Assembly: GCA_016718525.1 (NCBI GenBank)
Contig: JADKDD010000001.1
Coordinates: forward strand, 372,001-436,000
Direction of reading: 5' to 3'
From: Rhodocyclaceae bacterium
GTDB lineage: Bacteria; Pseudomonadota; Gammaproteobacteria; Burkholderiales; Rhodocyclaceae
DNA length: 64,000 nucleotides
How positions within the stretch are numbered: position 1 is the stretch's first letter; each line of letters begins with the position of its first letter. Positions 25,216 to 34,523 of the stretch are shown here, piece by piece. The notes beneath the pieces were generated by a model. The model did no database searches, had not been told where the DNA came from, and saw nothing but the letters and a program-made list of their open reading frames with translations. The position numbers and the translations under genes were made by a program.

Positions 25216-25860
25216 ATGAGTGCAATTCAAACGTTGGCGATATCCGCCTTGCCGGTTATTTTCGCCATCACCCTGCATGAAGCGGCGCATGGTTATGTTG
25301 CACGGCATTTTGGTGACCCAACTGCCTGGCAGCTGGGGCGTATCAGCCTGAACCCATTGCGACATATTGATCCGGTCGGTACTGTTTTGGTGCCGGCAAT
25401 GATTCTGCTGGTCTCATCTGGCGGTTTTTTGTTTGGATGGGCCAAACCGGTACCCGTAAATTTCGCTCGTCTCCGTCGCCCGAAGCAGGACATGCTTTGG
25501 GTAGCAGCCGCGGGGCCGGGAGCAAACCTCATCATGGCGATAGGCTGGGGATTGCTGCTAAAACTCGTTATCGGTTACCCCGAATTTGTCTACGCAGAAG
25601 CGCTAGCCGCGATGGCAAAAGTTGGAATACAGATCAACGGGGTATTGATGTTGCTTAATCTGTTACCGCTGCCACCGTTGGACGGCGGCCGCATTGCGGT
25701 GAGTTTGCTACCGCCGTCGCTGGCTTGGCGGTTTGCTCAAATCGAACGTTTCGGACTTCCGATATTACTGGTATTGTTATTTACCAAAGTGCTTGACGGC
25801 ATCTTGCGACCATTGTTAAACCTGTTTTACTCCTTTATTTCTGTACTCTTCGGTTTCTGA
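25216..25860 (+). CDS. Site-2 protease family zinc metalloprotease (M50)
   Basis: The 214-residue product is a compact intramembrane protease with about six membrane segments. The zinc motif HEAAH (His21, Glu22, His25) lies in the first helix, and the third ligand is expected in LLPLPPLDGGR near residue 155. There is no PDZ domain, so it is of the minimal FpvI/YwhC type rather than RseP. Substrates are unknown. I chose the ATG at 25216; a TTG four codons earlier is less likely. trpS starts 2 bp after its stop. Confidence 0.9.
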   Translation: MSAIQTLAISALPVIFAITLHEAAHGYVARHFGDPTAWQLGRISLNPLRHIDPVGTVLVPAMILLVSSGGFLFGWAKPVPVNFARLRRPKQDMLWVAAAGPGANLIMAIGWGLLLKLVIGYPEFVYAEALAAMAKVGIQINGVLMLLNLLPLPPLDGGRIAVSLLPPSLAWRFAQIERFGLPILLVLLFTKVLDGILRPLLNLFYSFISVLFGF

Positions 25861-25861
25861 C

Positions 25862-27064
25862 ATGTACGCTGAAAAAGTTCTTTCTGGAATGCGTCCTACA
25901 GGACGTTTGCATCTTGGCCACTACCATGGCGTTCTCGTCAACTGGATCAAGTTGCAGCATGAGTTTCCGTGCCTGTTCTTTGTTGCTGATTGGCATGCAT
26001 TGACCACATCCTATGACGAGCCGGGAACCATTGCGGAGAGCACGCGGGAGATGGTGATCGATTGGCTGGCTGCGGGTGTCGACCCCGCCCAGGCGACAAT
26101 TTTCATTCAATCAAAGGTTCCAGAGCATGCGGAGCTACATTTGCTGTTGTCGATGATGACTCCCTTGGGTTGGCTGGAGCGCGTACCAACCTACAAAGAT
26201 CAGCAGGAAAAGCTTGAACACAAAGATTTGTCGACCTACGGGTTTCTCGGCTACCCACTTTTGCAGGCCGCTGACATCCTGATTTATCGTGCCGACAAAG
26301 TACCGGTGGGAGAGGATCAGGTCCCGCATATTGAATTTACCCGTGAAGTCGCGCGCCGTTTTAACCACCTGTATGGACGTGAGCCGGGGTTTGAAGAAAA
26401 GGCTCGCCTTGCGGTGAAAAAGCTTGGTAGCAAACGTGCCAAGCTGTATGACGAGCTGAGAAACCGCTTTCAGGAAAAGGGCGAGGAGGATGCCATTGAG
26501 CAGGCACACCACTTGTTGGATGAAGCGCAAAGCCTGTCACATGGCGATCGCGAGCGCTTGTTTGGGTACCTCGAAGGCGGCGGAAAGATGATTCTTGTTG
26601 AGCCGGATGCCTTGCTGACCAAGGCCTCTCGCATGCCCGGGCTCGATGGGCAGAAGATGTCAAAGTCCTATGCAAATACGATTATGTTGCGTGAAGATGC
26701 GGAGACGGTCACCAAGAAAATCCGTACTATGCAGACCGATCCGCAACGTGTTCGCCGCACTGATCCGGGTGACCCGGAAAAGTGTCCGGTATGGCAATTT
26801 CACCAGATTTACTCCAGTGATGAAGTTAAGACCTGGGTGCAAAGCGGCTGCCGCAGTGCGGGTATTGGTTGCATCGAATGCAAACAGCCAGTGATCGAAG
26901 CTGTATTGCTTGAGCAGGCACCAATGATTGAGCGCGCCCGGCTATACACCGAGGATCCGCAATTAGTGCGAAACATAATCGCCGATGGTTGCGAACGCGC
27001 ACGAAAGCTTGCCCAAGAGACCATGCGCGATGTCCGTGAAGCGATCGGGTTGGATCATTCATGA
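25862..27064 (+). CDS. trpS: Tryptophan--tRNA ligase
   Basis: The enzyme charges tRNA-Trp. This class I synthetase of 400 residues has the HIGH-type motif HLGHYHG (17-23), the KMSKS motif in DGQKMSKSYANTI (about 265) and the helical C-terminal anticodon-binding region. It is longer than the 330-residue E. coli form, as in other betaproteobacterial enzymes with an insertion after residue 180. The stop overlaps the scpA start as ATGA. Confidence 0.96.
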   Translation: MYAEKVLSGMRPTGRLHLGHYHGVLVNWIKLQHEFPCLFFVADWHALTTSYDEPGTIAESTREMVIDWLAAGVDPAQATIFIQSKVPEHAELHLLLSMMTPLGWLERVPTYKDQQEKLEHKDLSTYGFLGYPLLQAADILIYRADKVPVGEDQVPHIEFTREVARRFNHLYGREPGFEEKARLAVKKLGSKRAKLYDELRNRFQEKGEEDAIEQAHHLLDEAQSLSHGDRERLFGYLEGGGKMILVEPDALLTKASRMPGLDGQKMSKSYANTIMLREDAETVTKKIRTMQTDPQRVRRTDPGDPEKCPVWQFHQIYSSDEVKTWVQSGCRSAGIGCIECKQPVIEAVLLEQAPMIERARLYTEDPQLVRNIIADGCERARKLAQETMRDVREAIGLDHS

Positions 27065-27912
27065 CCATCACGGACGGCGTGCTATCAGCACCAACTGGCG
27101 AGATTCCGGGAGTGAACGCAATCCTCTTGCACGCGCCGGGTCCGCGCGTTTATGGGGAGCTACTGGCCGAAATGCCCCGGGATTTATATATTCCGCCGGA
27201 TGCGCTTGAAATTATTCTCGATTCGTTCGAAGGTCCGCTGGACCTGCTGCTGTATCTGATTCGCAAAGCGAACATCAGCATTATGGACATTCCGATGGCC
27301 GCGCTTACCGCCCAGTATTTGGTGTACGTCGAAGCCATGCGGGAAACCAACCTGGAATTGGCGGCAGAATATTTGCTGATGGCGGCGATGCTGATTGAGA
27401 TCAAATCACGCATGTTGCTGCCGCGCCCACCAAAGGCCGAAGGAGTCGAACCAGAAGATCCTCGCGCTGAATTGGTTCGCCGCCTGATTGAATACGAGCG
27501 CATGAAGGCAGCAGCGGCTCGCCTTGATGAGATGCCACAGGCTGGACGCGACTTTCAATGGATTACCGTTTGGATCGCGGATCAAGTGGTGGAGCGACAA
27601 CCGGAGGTAAATATTCATGATTTGCAAGTGGCGTGGTTGTCCTTGATGAAGCAGGCCAAGGTTCGTCAGCATCACAAGATAAATCGTGAGGAACTATCCG
27701 TGCGTGAGCACATGACGCTGATTTTGCGCAAACTGCAAGGTCGTGGTTATGTCTTGTTTGAAAACGTGTTTGATGTGTCGCTGGGCGCATCCGGACTGGT
27801 AATCGGCTTTTTGGCCGTGTTGGAGCTCGCCCGCGAAGCAATGGTTGAGCTGACTCAAACTGAGGCCCTGGCGCCTATTTATGTAAAGATTCCCGATGCT
27901 GCAACTGACTAA
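27061..27912 (+). CDS. scpA: Segregation and condensation protein A
   Basis: ScpA is the kleisin that bridges Smc heads in the condensin complex with ScpB. The 283-residue product has an N-terminal leader of about 45 residues. The core then begins with IILDSFEGPLDLLLYLIRKA and continues with the helical hinge (ETNLELAAEYLLMAAMLIEI) and the C-terminal winged helix. The leader segment RVYGELLAEMPRDLYIPPDA is the form seen in betaproteobacteria. An exact dispersed-repeat copy (27076-27097) lies in the first codons and encodes GVLSAPT. It overlaps trpS by 4 bp and scpB by 17 bp. Confidence 0.94.
   Translation: MTITDGVLSAPTGEIPGVNAILLHAPGPRVYGELLAEMPRDLYIPPDALEIILDSFEGPLDLLLYLIRKANISIMDIPMAALTAQYLVYVEAMRETNLELAAEYLLMAAMLIEIKSRMLLPRPPKAEGVEPEDPRAELVRRLIEYERMKAAAARLDEMPQAGRDFQWITVWIADQVVERQPEVNIHDLQVAWLSLMKQAKVRQHHKINREELSVREHMTLILRKLQGRGYVLFENVFDVSLGASGLVIGFLAVLELAREAMVELTQTEALAPIYVKIPDAATD
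27076..27097 (+). repeat. Dispersed 28-bp repeat, copy 5
   Basis: GGCGT, 8 bases (GCTATCAG), CACCAACTG is exact at all 14 core positions. It sits in the variable N-terminal leader of scpA, in the sense orientation. Confidence 0.85.
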
Positions 27913-28636
27913 ACCAGACGATTACAAACGTGTATTGGAAGCCGCATTGCTGGTAGCAAGCGAGCCTCTGCCGTTGGCCGAACTAAAGAAATTATTTGAT
28001 GACGCGTTCGACGACGAAACCTGGCGCACCTTACTCGACGATTTGCGCCGTGACTGGCACGGTCGAGGAATTGAATTGGTGCAATTATCCAGTGGTTGGC
28101 GTTTTCAAACGCGGCCGGAGTTCACTGCGCACCTCGATCGCTTGAAGAACGAAAAGGCCCCCAAGTATTCGCGTGCAGTACTCGAGACTTTAGCCATCAT
28201 TGCGTATCGGCAACCGGTAACGCGCGGCGATATCGAAGATACTCGGGGCGTTGCTGTGTCGCCGAATATCTTGAAAGTACTTGAGGCGCGTGGGTGGATT
28301 GACGCCGTTGGACATCGCGACGCGCCCGGACGGCCGGCTTTATATGCGACTACGCGAAAGTTTCTGGATGACCTGGGTTTGCGTAGTCTCGCGGAGTTGC
28401 CACCGCTTACCGAAATTGAAAGGGTAATGGATCTTGAGCAAACCAAAATTCCCGAAATCGACGCGTTCGTCGAAGACACCGACGCCGTCCCGCCCGCCAA
28501 TGCAGCGGGCAGCCAAGAGCACACGGTCGGTGGCGACACCGACAGTGGAACCGACGCCAACATCGACACGCAGTCCCCGGCGTTCGAACTCACCGCAAGC
28601 GCGCAAGGCGACGCCGTTCCGGTCATCCCGAACTAA
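27896..28636 (+). CDS. scpB: Segregation and condensation protein B
   Basis: ScpB is the partner that binds ScpA in the Smc complex. The 246-residue product has two winged-helix domains in the first 180 residues, with EAALLVASEPLPLAELKKLF and YSRAVLETLAIIAYRQPVTRG. An acidic low-complexity tail of about 65 residues (rich in Asp, Thr, Pro and Ala) follows. The start lies inside scpA (17-bp overlap). The tail is encoded in the stretch that also encodes the basic leader of rluB in another frame. Confidence 0.94.
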   Translation: MLQLTKPDDYKRVLEAALLVASEPLPLAELKKLFDDAFDDETWRTLLDDLRRDWHGRGIELVQLSSGWRFQTRPEFTAHLDRLKNEKAPKYSRAVLETLAIIAYRQPVTRGDIEDTRGVAVSPNILKVLEARGWIDAVGHRDAPGRPALYATTRKFLDDLGLRSLAELPPLTEIERVMDLEQTKIPEIDAFVEDTDAVPPANAAGSQEHTVGGDTDSGTDANIDTQSPAFELTASAQGDAVPVIPN

Positions 28637-29588
28637 AAACCAAACAGATGAGGCGACTCCGGTCCGGCCTGTTGCCGACGCGGCACGCAGCACGCAGGTA
28701 CGTAATGGCCCGAGCGGTCGAGGGCGCGCGGCCACACCTGTCTTTGCGGACCCACCGAAATTGCACAAGGCCTTGGCCGATGCCGGTCACGGTTCTCGCC
28801 GTGAACTCGAGGAATGGATTGTTGCAGGTCGAGTAAGTGTCAACGGCACCCCGGCACATGTCGGCCAGCGGGTGGGACCAGAGGACAAAATCCGGCTGAA
28901 CGGCAAATTGGTTCAATTGAAATTTTCAACGCGTTTGCCGCGCGTTCTGATGTATCACAAGCCGGAAGGTGAAATCGTTTCCAAAGACGATCCGGAGGGA
29001 CGTCCAAGCGTCTTTGCCAAGCTGCCTCGCCTGAAAAGTGGTCGTTGGATATCGATCGGGCGCCTCGACTTCAACTCATGTGGCTTATTGTTGTTCACCA
29101 ACGATGGCGGCCTCGCCAATCGGATGATGCATCCTAGATATGGTATTGACCGTGAATATGCGGTTCGCGTCCTGGGCGAAGCAACGCCAAAAATGCTGGA
29201 GGCCTTGCGCGGGACGATCATGTTGGAAGATGGCCCGGCTCATTTCACTCATTTCCTCGAATCCGGTGGCGAAGGCGCCAATCATTGGTATCGTGTCACC
29301 ATTGGTGAGGGGCGCAACCGGGAAGTCCGGCGTATGTTCGAAGCTGTCGGCTTGACTGTCAGTCGCCTGATGCGCGTCCGTTATGGTCCCGTACTCCTGT
29401 CGCCACGGCTTAAGCGCGGGCAGGTTCGCGACCTGGAAACGATTGAGGTGGAATCACTCTTGAAAATTCTACCTCCGGAAAGCCGACGACTCCCTGGGGC
29501 GAGAGAGGATGATGCGTTTCCAGAACTGGCTGATGATATTGACACGGTTGATGAAACGGACTATTCCGCAGAAGGGGATTCGCGCTAA
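28434..29588 (+). CDS. rluB: 23S rRNA pseudouridine synthase B
   Basis: The enzyme makes pseudouridine 2605 in 23S rRNA. The S4 RNA-binding domain begins at about residue 107 (LHKALADAGHGSRRELEEWI). The RsuA-type catalytic domain has GRLDFNSCGLLLFTNDGG with the catalytic Asp near 212 and EGRNREVRRMFEAVGL. A basic leader of about 100 residues and an acidic tail flank the core. The start is uncertain. The TTG at 28434 has AAAGGG upstream, an ATG at 28500 is also possible, and GTG codons follow. All these starts lie inside scpB in a different frame. Confidence 0.9.
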   Translation: MSKPKFPKSTRSSKTPTPSRPPMQRAAKSTRSVATPTVEPTPTSTRSPRRSNSPQARKATPFRSSRTKNQTDEATPVRPVADAARSTQVRNGPSGRGRAATPVFADPPKLHKALADAGHGSRRELEEWIVAGRVSVNGTPAHVGQRVGPEDKIRLNGKLVQLKFSTRLPRVLMYHKPEGEIVSKDDPEGRPSVFAKLPRLKSGRWISIGRLDFNSCGLLLFTNDGGLANRMMHPRYGIDREYAVRVLGEATPKMLEALRGTIMLEDGPAHFTHFLESGGEGANHWYRVTIGEGRNREVRRMFEAVGLTVSRLMRVRYGPVLLSPRLKRGQVRDLETIEVESLLKILPPESRRLPGAREDDAFPELADDIDTVDETDYSAEGDSR

Positions 29589-29660
29589 CAGAATGCCCCA
29601 ACGGTAACGGCCGTACCACAATGGCGCTGCGTATGCATGGCGTTTCAACGGCTGCTCTGA

Positions 29661-29666
29661 TATAAT
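29661..29666 (+). promoter_or_regulatory. -10 element of the rimP-nusA-infB promoter
   Basis: TATAAT lies 95 bp upstream of the rimP start in a gap after rluB, giving a leader of about 90 nt. No good -35 is seen at normal spacing. Confidence 0.5.
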
Positions 29667-29711
29667 CGCCACGTTTTGGTTGGCACCGTTCTCGAGAAAA
29701 ACGAGAGAAGG

Positions 29712-29734
29712 AATGGGCTTTTGGCCCATTTTTT
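29712..29734 (+). terminator. Terminator-like hairpin in the rimP leader
   Basis: The arms AATGGGC and GCCCATT pair around a 5-nt loop and run into a T tract. A smaller hairpin (TCTCG/CGAGA, 29690-29706) precedes it. As it lies between the promoter and rimP, it may act as an attenuator of the operon, similar to rimP leaders known in gammaproteobacteria. Confidence 0.65.
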
Positions 29735-29760
29735 ATTTGTATTTGATTTTGTGTAAGCTG

Positions 29761-30213
29761 ATGCAACTATCTGAAATTATTGAGAAAACTGTTGTTGGAT
29801 TGGGTTTCGAACTGGTCGATTTCGAGACCAGCCCGCGCGCGCGTCTGTTGCGAATTTTTATTGATTGTCCGGAAGAAAGCGAACTTCGGGTAACCATTGA
29901 CGATTGTGCTGTCGTAAGTAGTCAGTTGAGCAGGGTTTTTGCTGTAGAGAACATTGATTATGACCGCCTCGAGGTTTCGTCGCCGGGGCTGGATCGGCCG
30001 TTGATCAAGGCAGCCGACTATCGCCGCTTCGCAGGATCGGAAGTACAGATCAAGTTAAGAATCGCTTTAGGTAATCAACGAAATTTTAGTGGTACTTTGG
30101 AAGGCATGTCTGAGATTGACGGTGCTTGCATCGTGCGCGTGCGAAGTTCGGAAATGTTGCATGAATTTGCCTTGGAAAATATTGATCGGGCGCGTCTAGT
30201 GCCCAAGTTTTAA
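29761..30213 (+). CDS. rimP: Ribosome maturation factor RimP
   Basis: RimP assists early assembly of the 30S subunit. The 150-residue product has the N-terminal alpha/beta domain with VDFETSPRARLLRIFID and VSSQLSRVFAVENIDYDRLEVSSPGLDRPL, the family signature, and a C-terminal SH3-like domain. I chose the ATG at 29761 (MQLSEIIEKTVVGLGFELV) because an upstream extension would read through the leader hairpin. nusA follows after 53 bp. Confidence 0.95.
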   Translation: MQLSEIIEKTVVGLGFELVDFETSPRARLLRIFIDCPEESELRVTIDDCAVVSSQLSRVFAVENIDYDRLEVSSPGLDRPLIKAADYRRFAGSEVQIKLRIALGNQRNFSGTLEGMSEIDGACIVRVRSSEMLHEFALENIDRARLVPKF

Positions 30214-30266
30214 GTGTCGAAACATCAGTGCGAAAGTTCTAAAACCGGTTTTGCGGGAGAAAAGAC

Positions 30267-31748
30267 ATGAGTCGTGAATTGCTACTATTGGTTGATGCCC
30301 TTGCAAGGGAAAAAACTGTTCAGAAGGATATTGTTTTTATTGCCTTGGAAATGGCACTTGCATCGGCGACCAAGAAACGGGTGCACGAGGAAGCGGATGT
30401 TCGCGTTGAAATCGATCGCGAGACCGGAGAATACGAATCTTTCCGTCGTTGGTTGGTGGTGCCCGATGGCATGGTTGAGTTCCCGGAACAGCAAACCGGG
30501 CTGACGGCAGCGCGAAAACAAATCGAAGATATCGAGCTTGACGATTACATTGAAGAGGGGCTGGAGCCCGTCGATTTTGGTCGTATCGGCGCGCAAGCTG
30601 CAAAGCAAGTCATCATGCAGCGTATCCGTGACGCAGAGCGAGAGCAGCTGCTGAATGACTTTCTTGAACGCAAAGAACACCTGATTTCCGGAACTGTCAA
30701 GCGGATGGAGCGCGGTAACGCCATTATTGAGGCGGGGCGGATAGAGGCATTGTTGCCTCGCGATCAAATGATCCCTAAAGAGAACCTGCGGCCGGGCGAC
30801 CGAGTCCGTGCCTGGCTACAGAAAGTCGATCGCCAGGCGCGTGGTCCGCAGCTGATTCTGTCGCGCACGGCACCAGGTTTCATCATGAAACTGTTCGAAC
30901 TTGAGGTTCCTGAAATTGAAGACGGGCTGCTGGAAATTAAGGCGGCGGCTCGCGATCCGGGAATGCGCGCCAAAATTGCAGTGAAATCGAACGATCCCCG
31001 GGTTGATCCGATTGGAACTTGCGTCGGTATGCGTGGGTCCCGTGTCACCGCAGTGACGAATGAGCTCTCCGGTGAGCGTGTGGACATTATTCATTGGGCC
31101 GCTGATCCGGCGCAGTTCGTGATTGGCGCCTTGGCTCCTGCCGAAGTTCAGAGCATCGTGGTTGACGAGGAACGGCATGCAATGGACGTCGTCGTTGATG
31201 AAGCCAATTTGGCGATCGCTATTGGCCGTGGTGGTCAAAATGTTCGGCTGGCTTCGGAGCTTACTGGTTGGATAATTAATTTGATGACCGTTGAGCAGTC
31301 GCAGGTCAAGGCTGAATCAGAGCACGCGACGATTCGGCGCCTGTTTGTTGAGCGTCTGGACGTCGACGAGGAAGTCGCCAATATCTTGATCGAGGAGGGG
31401 TTTTCCTCGCTCGAGGAAATTGCCTACGTCCCGTTGAGCGAGATGCTCGAAATTGCCGCCTTTGACGAAGCAACCGTCAATGAGTTGCGAGATCGCGCAC
31501 GTAACGTCATTTTGACGGCGGCAATTTCGGACGAAGAACAGTTGGAGAAAGTTGCTGATGACCTGCTTGCAGTTGATGGTATGGACAAGGCGTTGGCGGC
31601 CAATTTGGCCACCCATGGAATAACTGACCGCGATGGCTTGGCGGACCTCGCGGTGGATGAGCTTGTGGAGATGACTGGAATTGACAATGTACGTGCAACC
31701 GCGATTATTACTGCCGCGCGCGCGCATTGGTTTGCAGTAGAAGAATAA
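30267..31748 (+). CDS. nusA: Transcription termination/antitermination protein NusA
   Basis: NusA binds RNA polymerase and RNA and modulates pausing, termination and antitermination. The 493-residue product has an N-terminal polymerase-binding domain (MSRELLLLVDALAREK), an S1 domain (about 135-200), two KH domains (about 230-345, with IGRGGQNVRLASELTGW) and two C-terminal helix-hairpin acidic repeats. The two C-terminal repeats match the proteobacterial form that contacts the alpha subunit and N proteins. infB starts 10 bp after its stop. Confidence 0.97.
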   Translation: MSRELLLLVDALAREKTVQKDIVFIALEMALASATKKRVHEEADVRVEIDRETGEYESFRRWLVVPDGMVEFPEQQTGLTAARKQIEDIELDDYIEEGLEPVDFGRIGAQAAKQVIMQRIRDAEREQLLNDFLERKEHLISGTVKRMERGNAIIEAGRIEALLPRDQMIPKENLRPGDRVRAWLQKVDRQARGPQLILSRTAPGFIMKLFELEVPEIEDGLLEIKAAARDPGMRAKIAVKSNDPRVDPIGTCVGMRGSRVTAVTNELSGERVDIIHWAADPAQFVIGALAPAEVQSIVVDEERHAMDVVVDEANLAIAIGRGGQNVRLASELTGWIINLMTVEQSQVKAESEHATIRRLFVERLDVDEEVANILIEEGFSSLEEIAYVPLSEMLEIAAFDEATVNELRDRARNVILTAAISDEEQLEKVADDLLAVDGMDKALAANLATHGITDRDGLADLAVDELVEMTGIDNVRATAIITAARAHWFAVEE

Positions 31749-31758
31749 AGGTGGCCGT

Positions 31759-34512
31759 ATGGATCAAATGACCGTTTCACAATTTGCGACCGAGCTGAAA
31801 ATGCCGGCAACTGCGCTTTTGGAGCAACTTGCCAAGGCCGGTGTTGCAAAGGAGGCAACGGGTGATGTTGTCTCTGAGCAAGACAAGTCGAAGTTGCTGG
31901 ATTACCTGCGCAAATCGCATGGTGAAACCACGCCCAAGGCAAAGATTACGCTGACGCGCAAGCAAACCAGCGAAATCCGTTCTGCAGATGCAACAGGTAA
32001 AGCACGGACCATTCAGGTTGAGGTTCGGAAGAAACGCGTCTTCGTCAAACGTGATCCGCTGGAGTTGGCGGCAGAAGCTGCGGCCGAAGCGGCTATCAAA
32101 GCAGTGCCCACTGAACCGGCAGTTACTATTCCAGAGAGTCCGATTTCACCGGTTGTTGAGGTGAAAAAGGAAAGCGATGAAATTGTCGTTGAGCAAGCCG
32201 TCCCTGAAGTTGTGGCCGAGTCGAGCGCGCCTGCCATCGTCGCTGAAGCAGACGTTGCAGATTCCGGTACCACCACTGAAAACGGCGCCGCCACTGCTGA
32301 CAGTGTTTCCAAACAAAAGCCATCTGGGCGCGTTCGCTCAGTTATTACGCCTGATCAATTGGCGATTCGGGAAGCCGAAGCGAAACGGTCTTCAAAGCTC
32401 GCGGCAATGCAGGCTGCCGAGCTCAAGGAAAAACAGGATCGGGAAGCGCGGATTCGCCAGGACGCTGAAGCCAAGGCTGCTGAGCAATTGGCTGCCGCTG
32501 CCGCTGCAAAAAAAGCCAAGGAACCCGCTGGCGTCACTGGCACGATACACAAGCCAGCTGGTAAAGCCGACGAGGTAAAGGCGAAGACGGCAAAAAAAGA
32601 TGCATGGAAAGAAGACGCCGCAAAGAAACGAGCGATCAAAACCCGTGGCGATACAGGCCCCGCTGGATGGCGTGGTGCAAAAGGTGGTGGTCGTCATGGA
32701 TCACGTCACGGTGCGAATAGTGAGCCAGCTGCTCCGGCTCAACCAGTTGAATTTATCGCCCGCGAAATCCATGTTCCGGAGACTATTTCCGTAGCCGATC
32801 TCGCGCACAAGATGGCAGTGAAAGCGACTGAAGTCATCAAATTGATGATGAAGATGGGTTCGATGGTGACGATTAACCAGGTTATAGACCAGGAAACCGC
32901 GATGATTCTCGTCGAGGAAATGGGCCACAAGGCGCTGGCGGCCAAACTCGATGATCCAGATGCATTCCTCGAAGATGATGCTGGTGCGCGGGAAGTCGAG
33001 TTATTGCCTCGTGCCCCCGTGGTGACGGTGATGGGCCACGTTGATCATGGCAAGACCTCGTTGCTCGATAGTATCCGCAAGGCACGGGTGGCGCATGGTG
33101 AGGCAGGCGGCATTACGCAGCACATTGGCGCGTATCACGTTGAAACGCAGCGCGGCATGATCACATTTTTGGATACGCCGGGACATGAGGCTTTTACGGC
33201 GATGCGCGCACGCGGTGCGAAGGCAACCGACATCGTCATTTTGGTTGTCGCAGCTGATGATGGAGTGATGCCGCAAACCAGAGAGGCAATTCATCACGCC
33301 AAGGCTGCCGGCGTGCCGCTGGTGGTTGCGGTGAACAAAATCGACAAACCGGACGCCAATGCCGAACGCGTCAAGCAAGAGTTGGTCGCCGAAGGCGTCG
33401 TTCCTGAAGAATACGGTGGCGACTCACCTTTTGTCCAAGTATCCGCCAAGACTGGTGCGGGCATCGATGACTTACTGGAGCAGGTTTTACTGCAGGCGGA
33501 AGTTTTGGAATTGAAAGCGCCGCGTGATTCTGCTGCAAAAGGATTGGTCATTGAAGCGCGTCTTGATAAAGGGCGTGGTCCCGTGGCGACGATTCTGGTG
33601 CAGTCTGGCACACTCAAGCGAGGTGACTCACTGTTGGTTGGTGCGGTGTTTGGACGCGTTCGCGCAATGCTGGATGAAAACGGCAAGTCAGTCGAATCGG
33701 CGGGTCCGTCCATTCCGGTTGAAATCCAAGGCCTGACTGATGTTCCGGCGGCCGGAGACGAAGCAATGGTGTTGGGCGATGAACGCCGGGTTCGGGAAAT
33801 TGCATTATTCCGCCAGGGCAAGTTCCGCGACGTAAAACTGGCCAAGCAACAGGCTGCAAAATTGGAAGGCATGTTCGACCAGATGACGGAAGGCGAAGTG
33901 CAAACTCTGCCGCTGGTGATCAAGTCCGACGTGCAAGGTTCGCAAGAAGCGTTGATGCATTCGCTGTTGCGACTTTCAACACCGGAGATCAAGATCGTCA
34001 TTGTGCATTCTGCGGTCGGCGCAATTAGTGAGTCGGATGTCAATCTGGCTGCGGCTTCCAAGGCAGTCATCATTGGTTTCAATTCCCGCGCAGATGCCGG
34101 GGCGCGAAAGGTGGCTGAAACCTTTGGCGTCGATATTCGCTACTACAACATCATTTATGACGCGGTTGATGAAGTCCGTGCGGCCATGACAGGAATGCTG
34201 GCGCCAGAGCGCCGAGAGGCAATCATTGGAATGGTTGAAGTCAGGCAAGTCTTCCGCATATCCAAGATTGGTGCTGTAGCTGGCTGCATGGTGTTGTCTG
34301 GTATTGTTAAGCGCAATGCATCGGTACGGGTGCTGCGCGACAACATTGCGATTCACACTGGTGAGCTTGAGTCATTGAAGCGCTTCAAGGATGACGTTCG
34401 GGAAGTCAAGGAAGGTTTCGAGTGCGGTTTGAACTTGAAAGGTTTCAATGACATCAACGAAGGCGATCAACTTGAGGTCTTCGAGATTCAGGAAATCAGC
34501 CGCACGCTTTAG
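31759..34512 (+). CDS. infB: Translation initiation factor IF-2
   Basis: This GTPase delivers fMet-tRNA to the 30S subunit and promotes subunit joining. The 917-residue product has IF2-N modules at the start and before the GTPase (about 335-390), a long Ala/Glu/Lys-rich linker, the G domain with GHVDHGKTSLLD (from residue 426), DTPGHEAF and NKIDKPDAN, and the C-terminal beta-barrels. The length is typical for the class. rbfA begins 11 bp downstream. Confidence 0.97.
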   Translation: MDQMTVSQFATELKMPATALLEQLAKAGVAKEATGDVVSEQDKSKLLDYLRKSHGETTPKAKITLTRKQTSEIRSADATGKARTIQVEVRKKRVFVKRDPLELAAEAAAEAAIKAVPTEPAVTIPESPISPVVEVKKESDEIVVEQAVPEVVAESSAPAIVAEADVADSGTTTENGAATADSVSKQKPSGRVRSVITPDQLAIREAEAKRSSKLAAMQAAELKEKQDREARIRQDAEAKAAEQLAAAAAAKKAKEPAGVTGTIHKPAGKADEVKAKTAKKDAWKEDAAKKRAIKTRGDTGPAGWRGAKGGGRHGSRHGANSEPAAPAQPVEFIAREIHVPETISVADLAHKMAVKATEVIKLMMKMGSMVTINQVIDQETAMILVEEMGHKALAAKLDDPDAFLEDDAGAREVELLPRAPVVTVMGHVDHGKTSLLDSIRKARVAHGEAGGITQHIGAYHVETQRGMITFLDTPGHEAFTAMRARGAKATDIVILVVAADDGVMPQTREAIHHAKAAGVPLVVAVNKIDKPDANAERVKQELVAEGVVPEEYGGDSPFVQVSAKTGAGIDDLLEQVLLQAEVLELKAPRDSAAKGLVIEARLDKGRGPVATILVQSGTLKRGDSLLVGAVFGRVRAMLDENGKSVESAGPSIPVEIQGLTDVPAAGDEAMVLGDERRVREIALFRQGKFRDVKLAKQQAAKLEGMFDQMTEGEVQTLPLVIKSDVQGSQEALMHSLLRLSTPEIKIVIVHSAVGAISESDVNLAAASKAVIIGFNSRADAGARKVAETFGVDIRYYNIIYDAVDEVRAAMTGMLAPERREAIIGMVEVRQVFRISKIGAVAGCMVLSGIVKRNASVRVLRDNIAIHTGELESLKRFKDDVREVKEGFECGLNLKGFNDINEGDQLEVFEIQEISRTL

Positions 34513-34523
34513 TCCGCCAAGCG

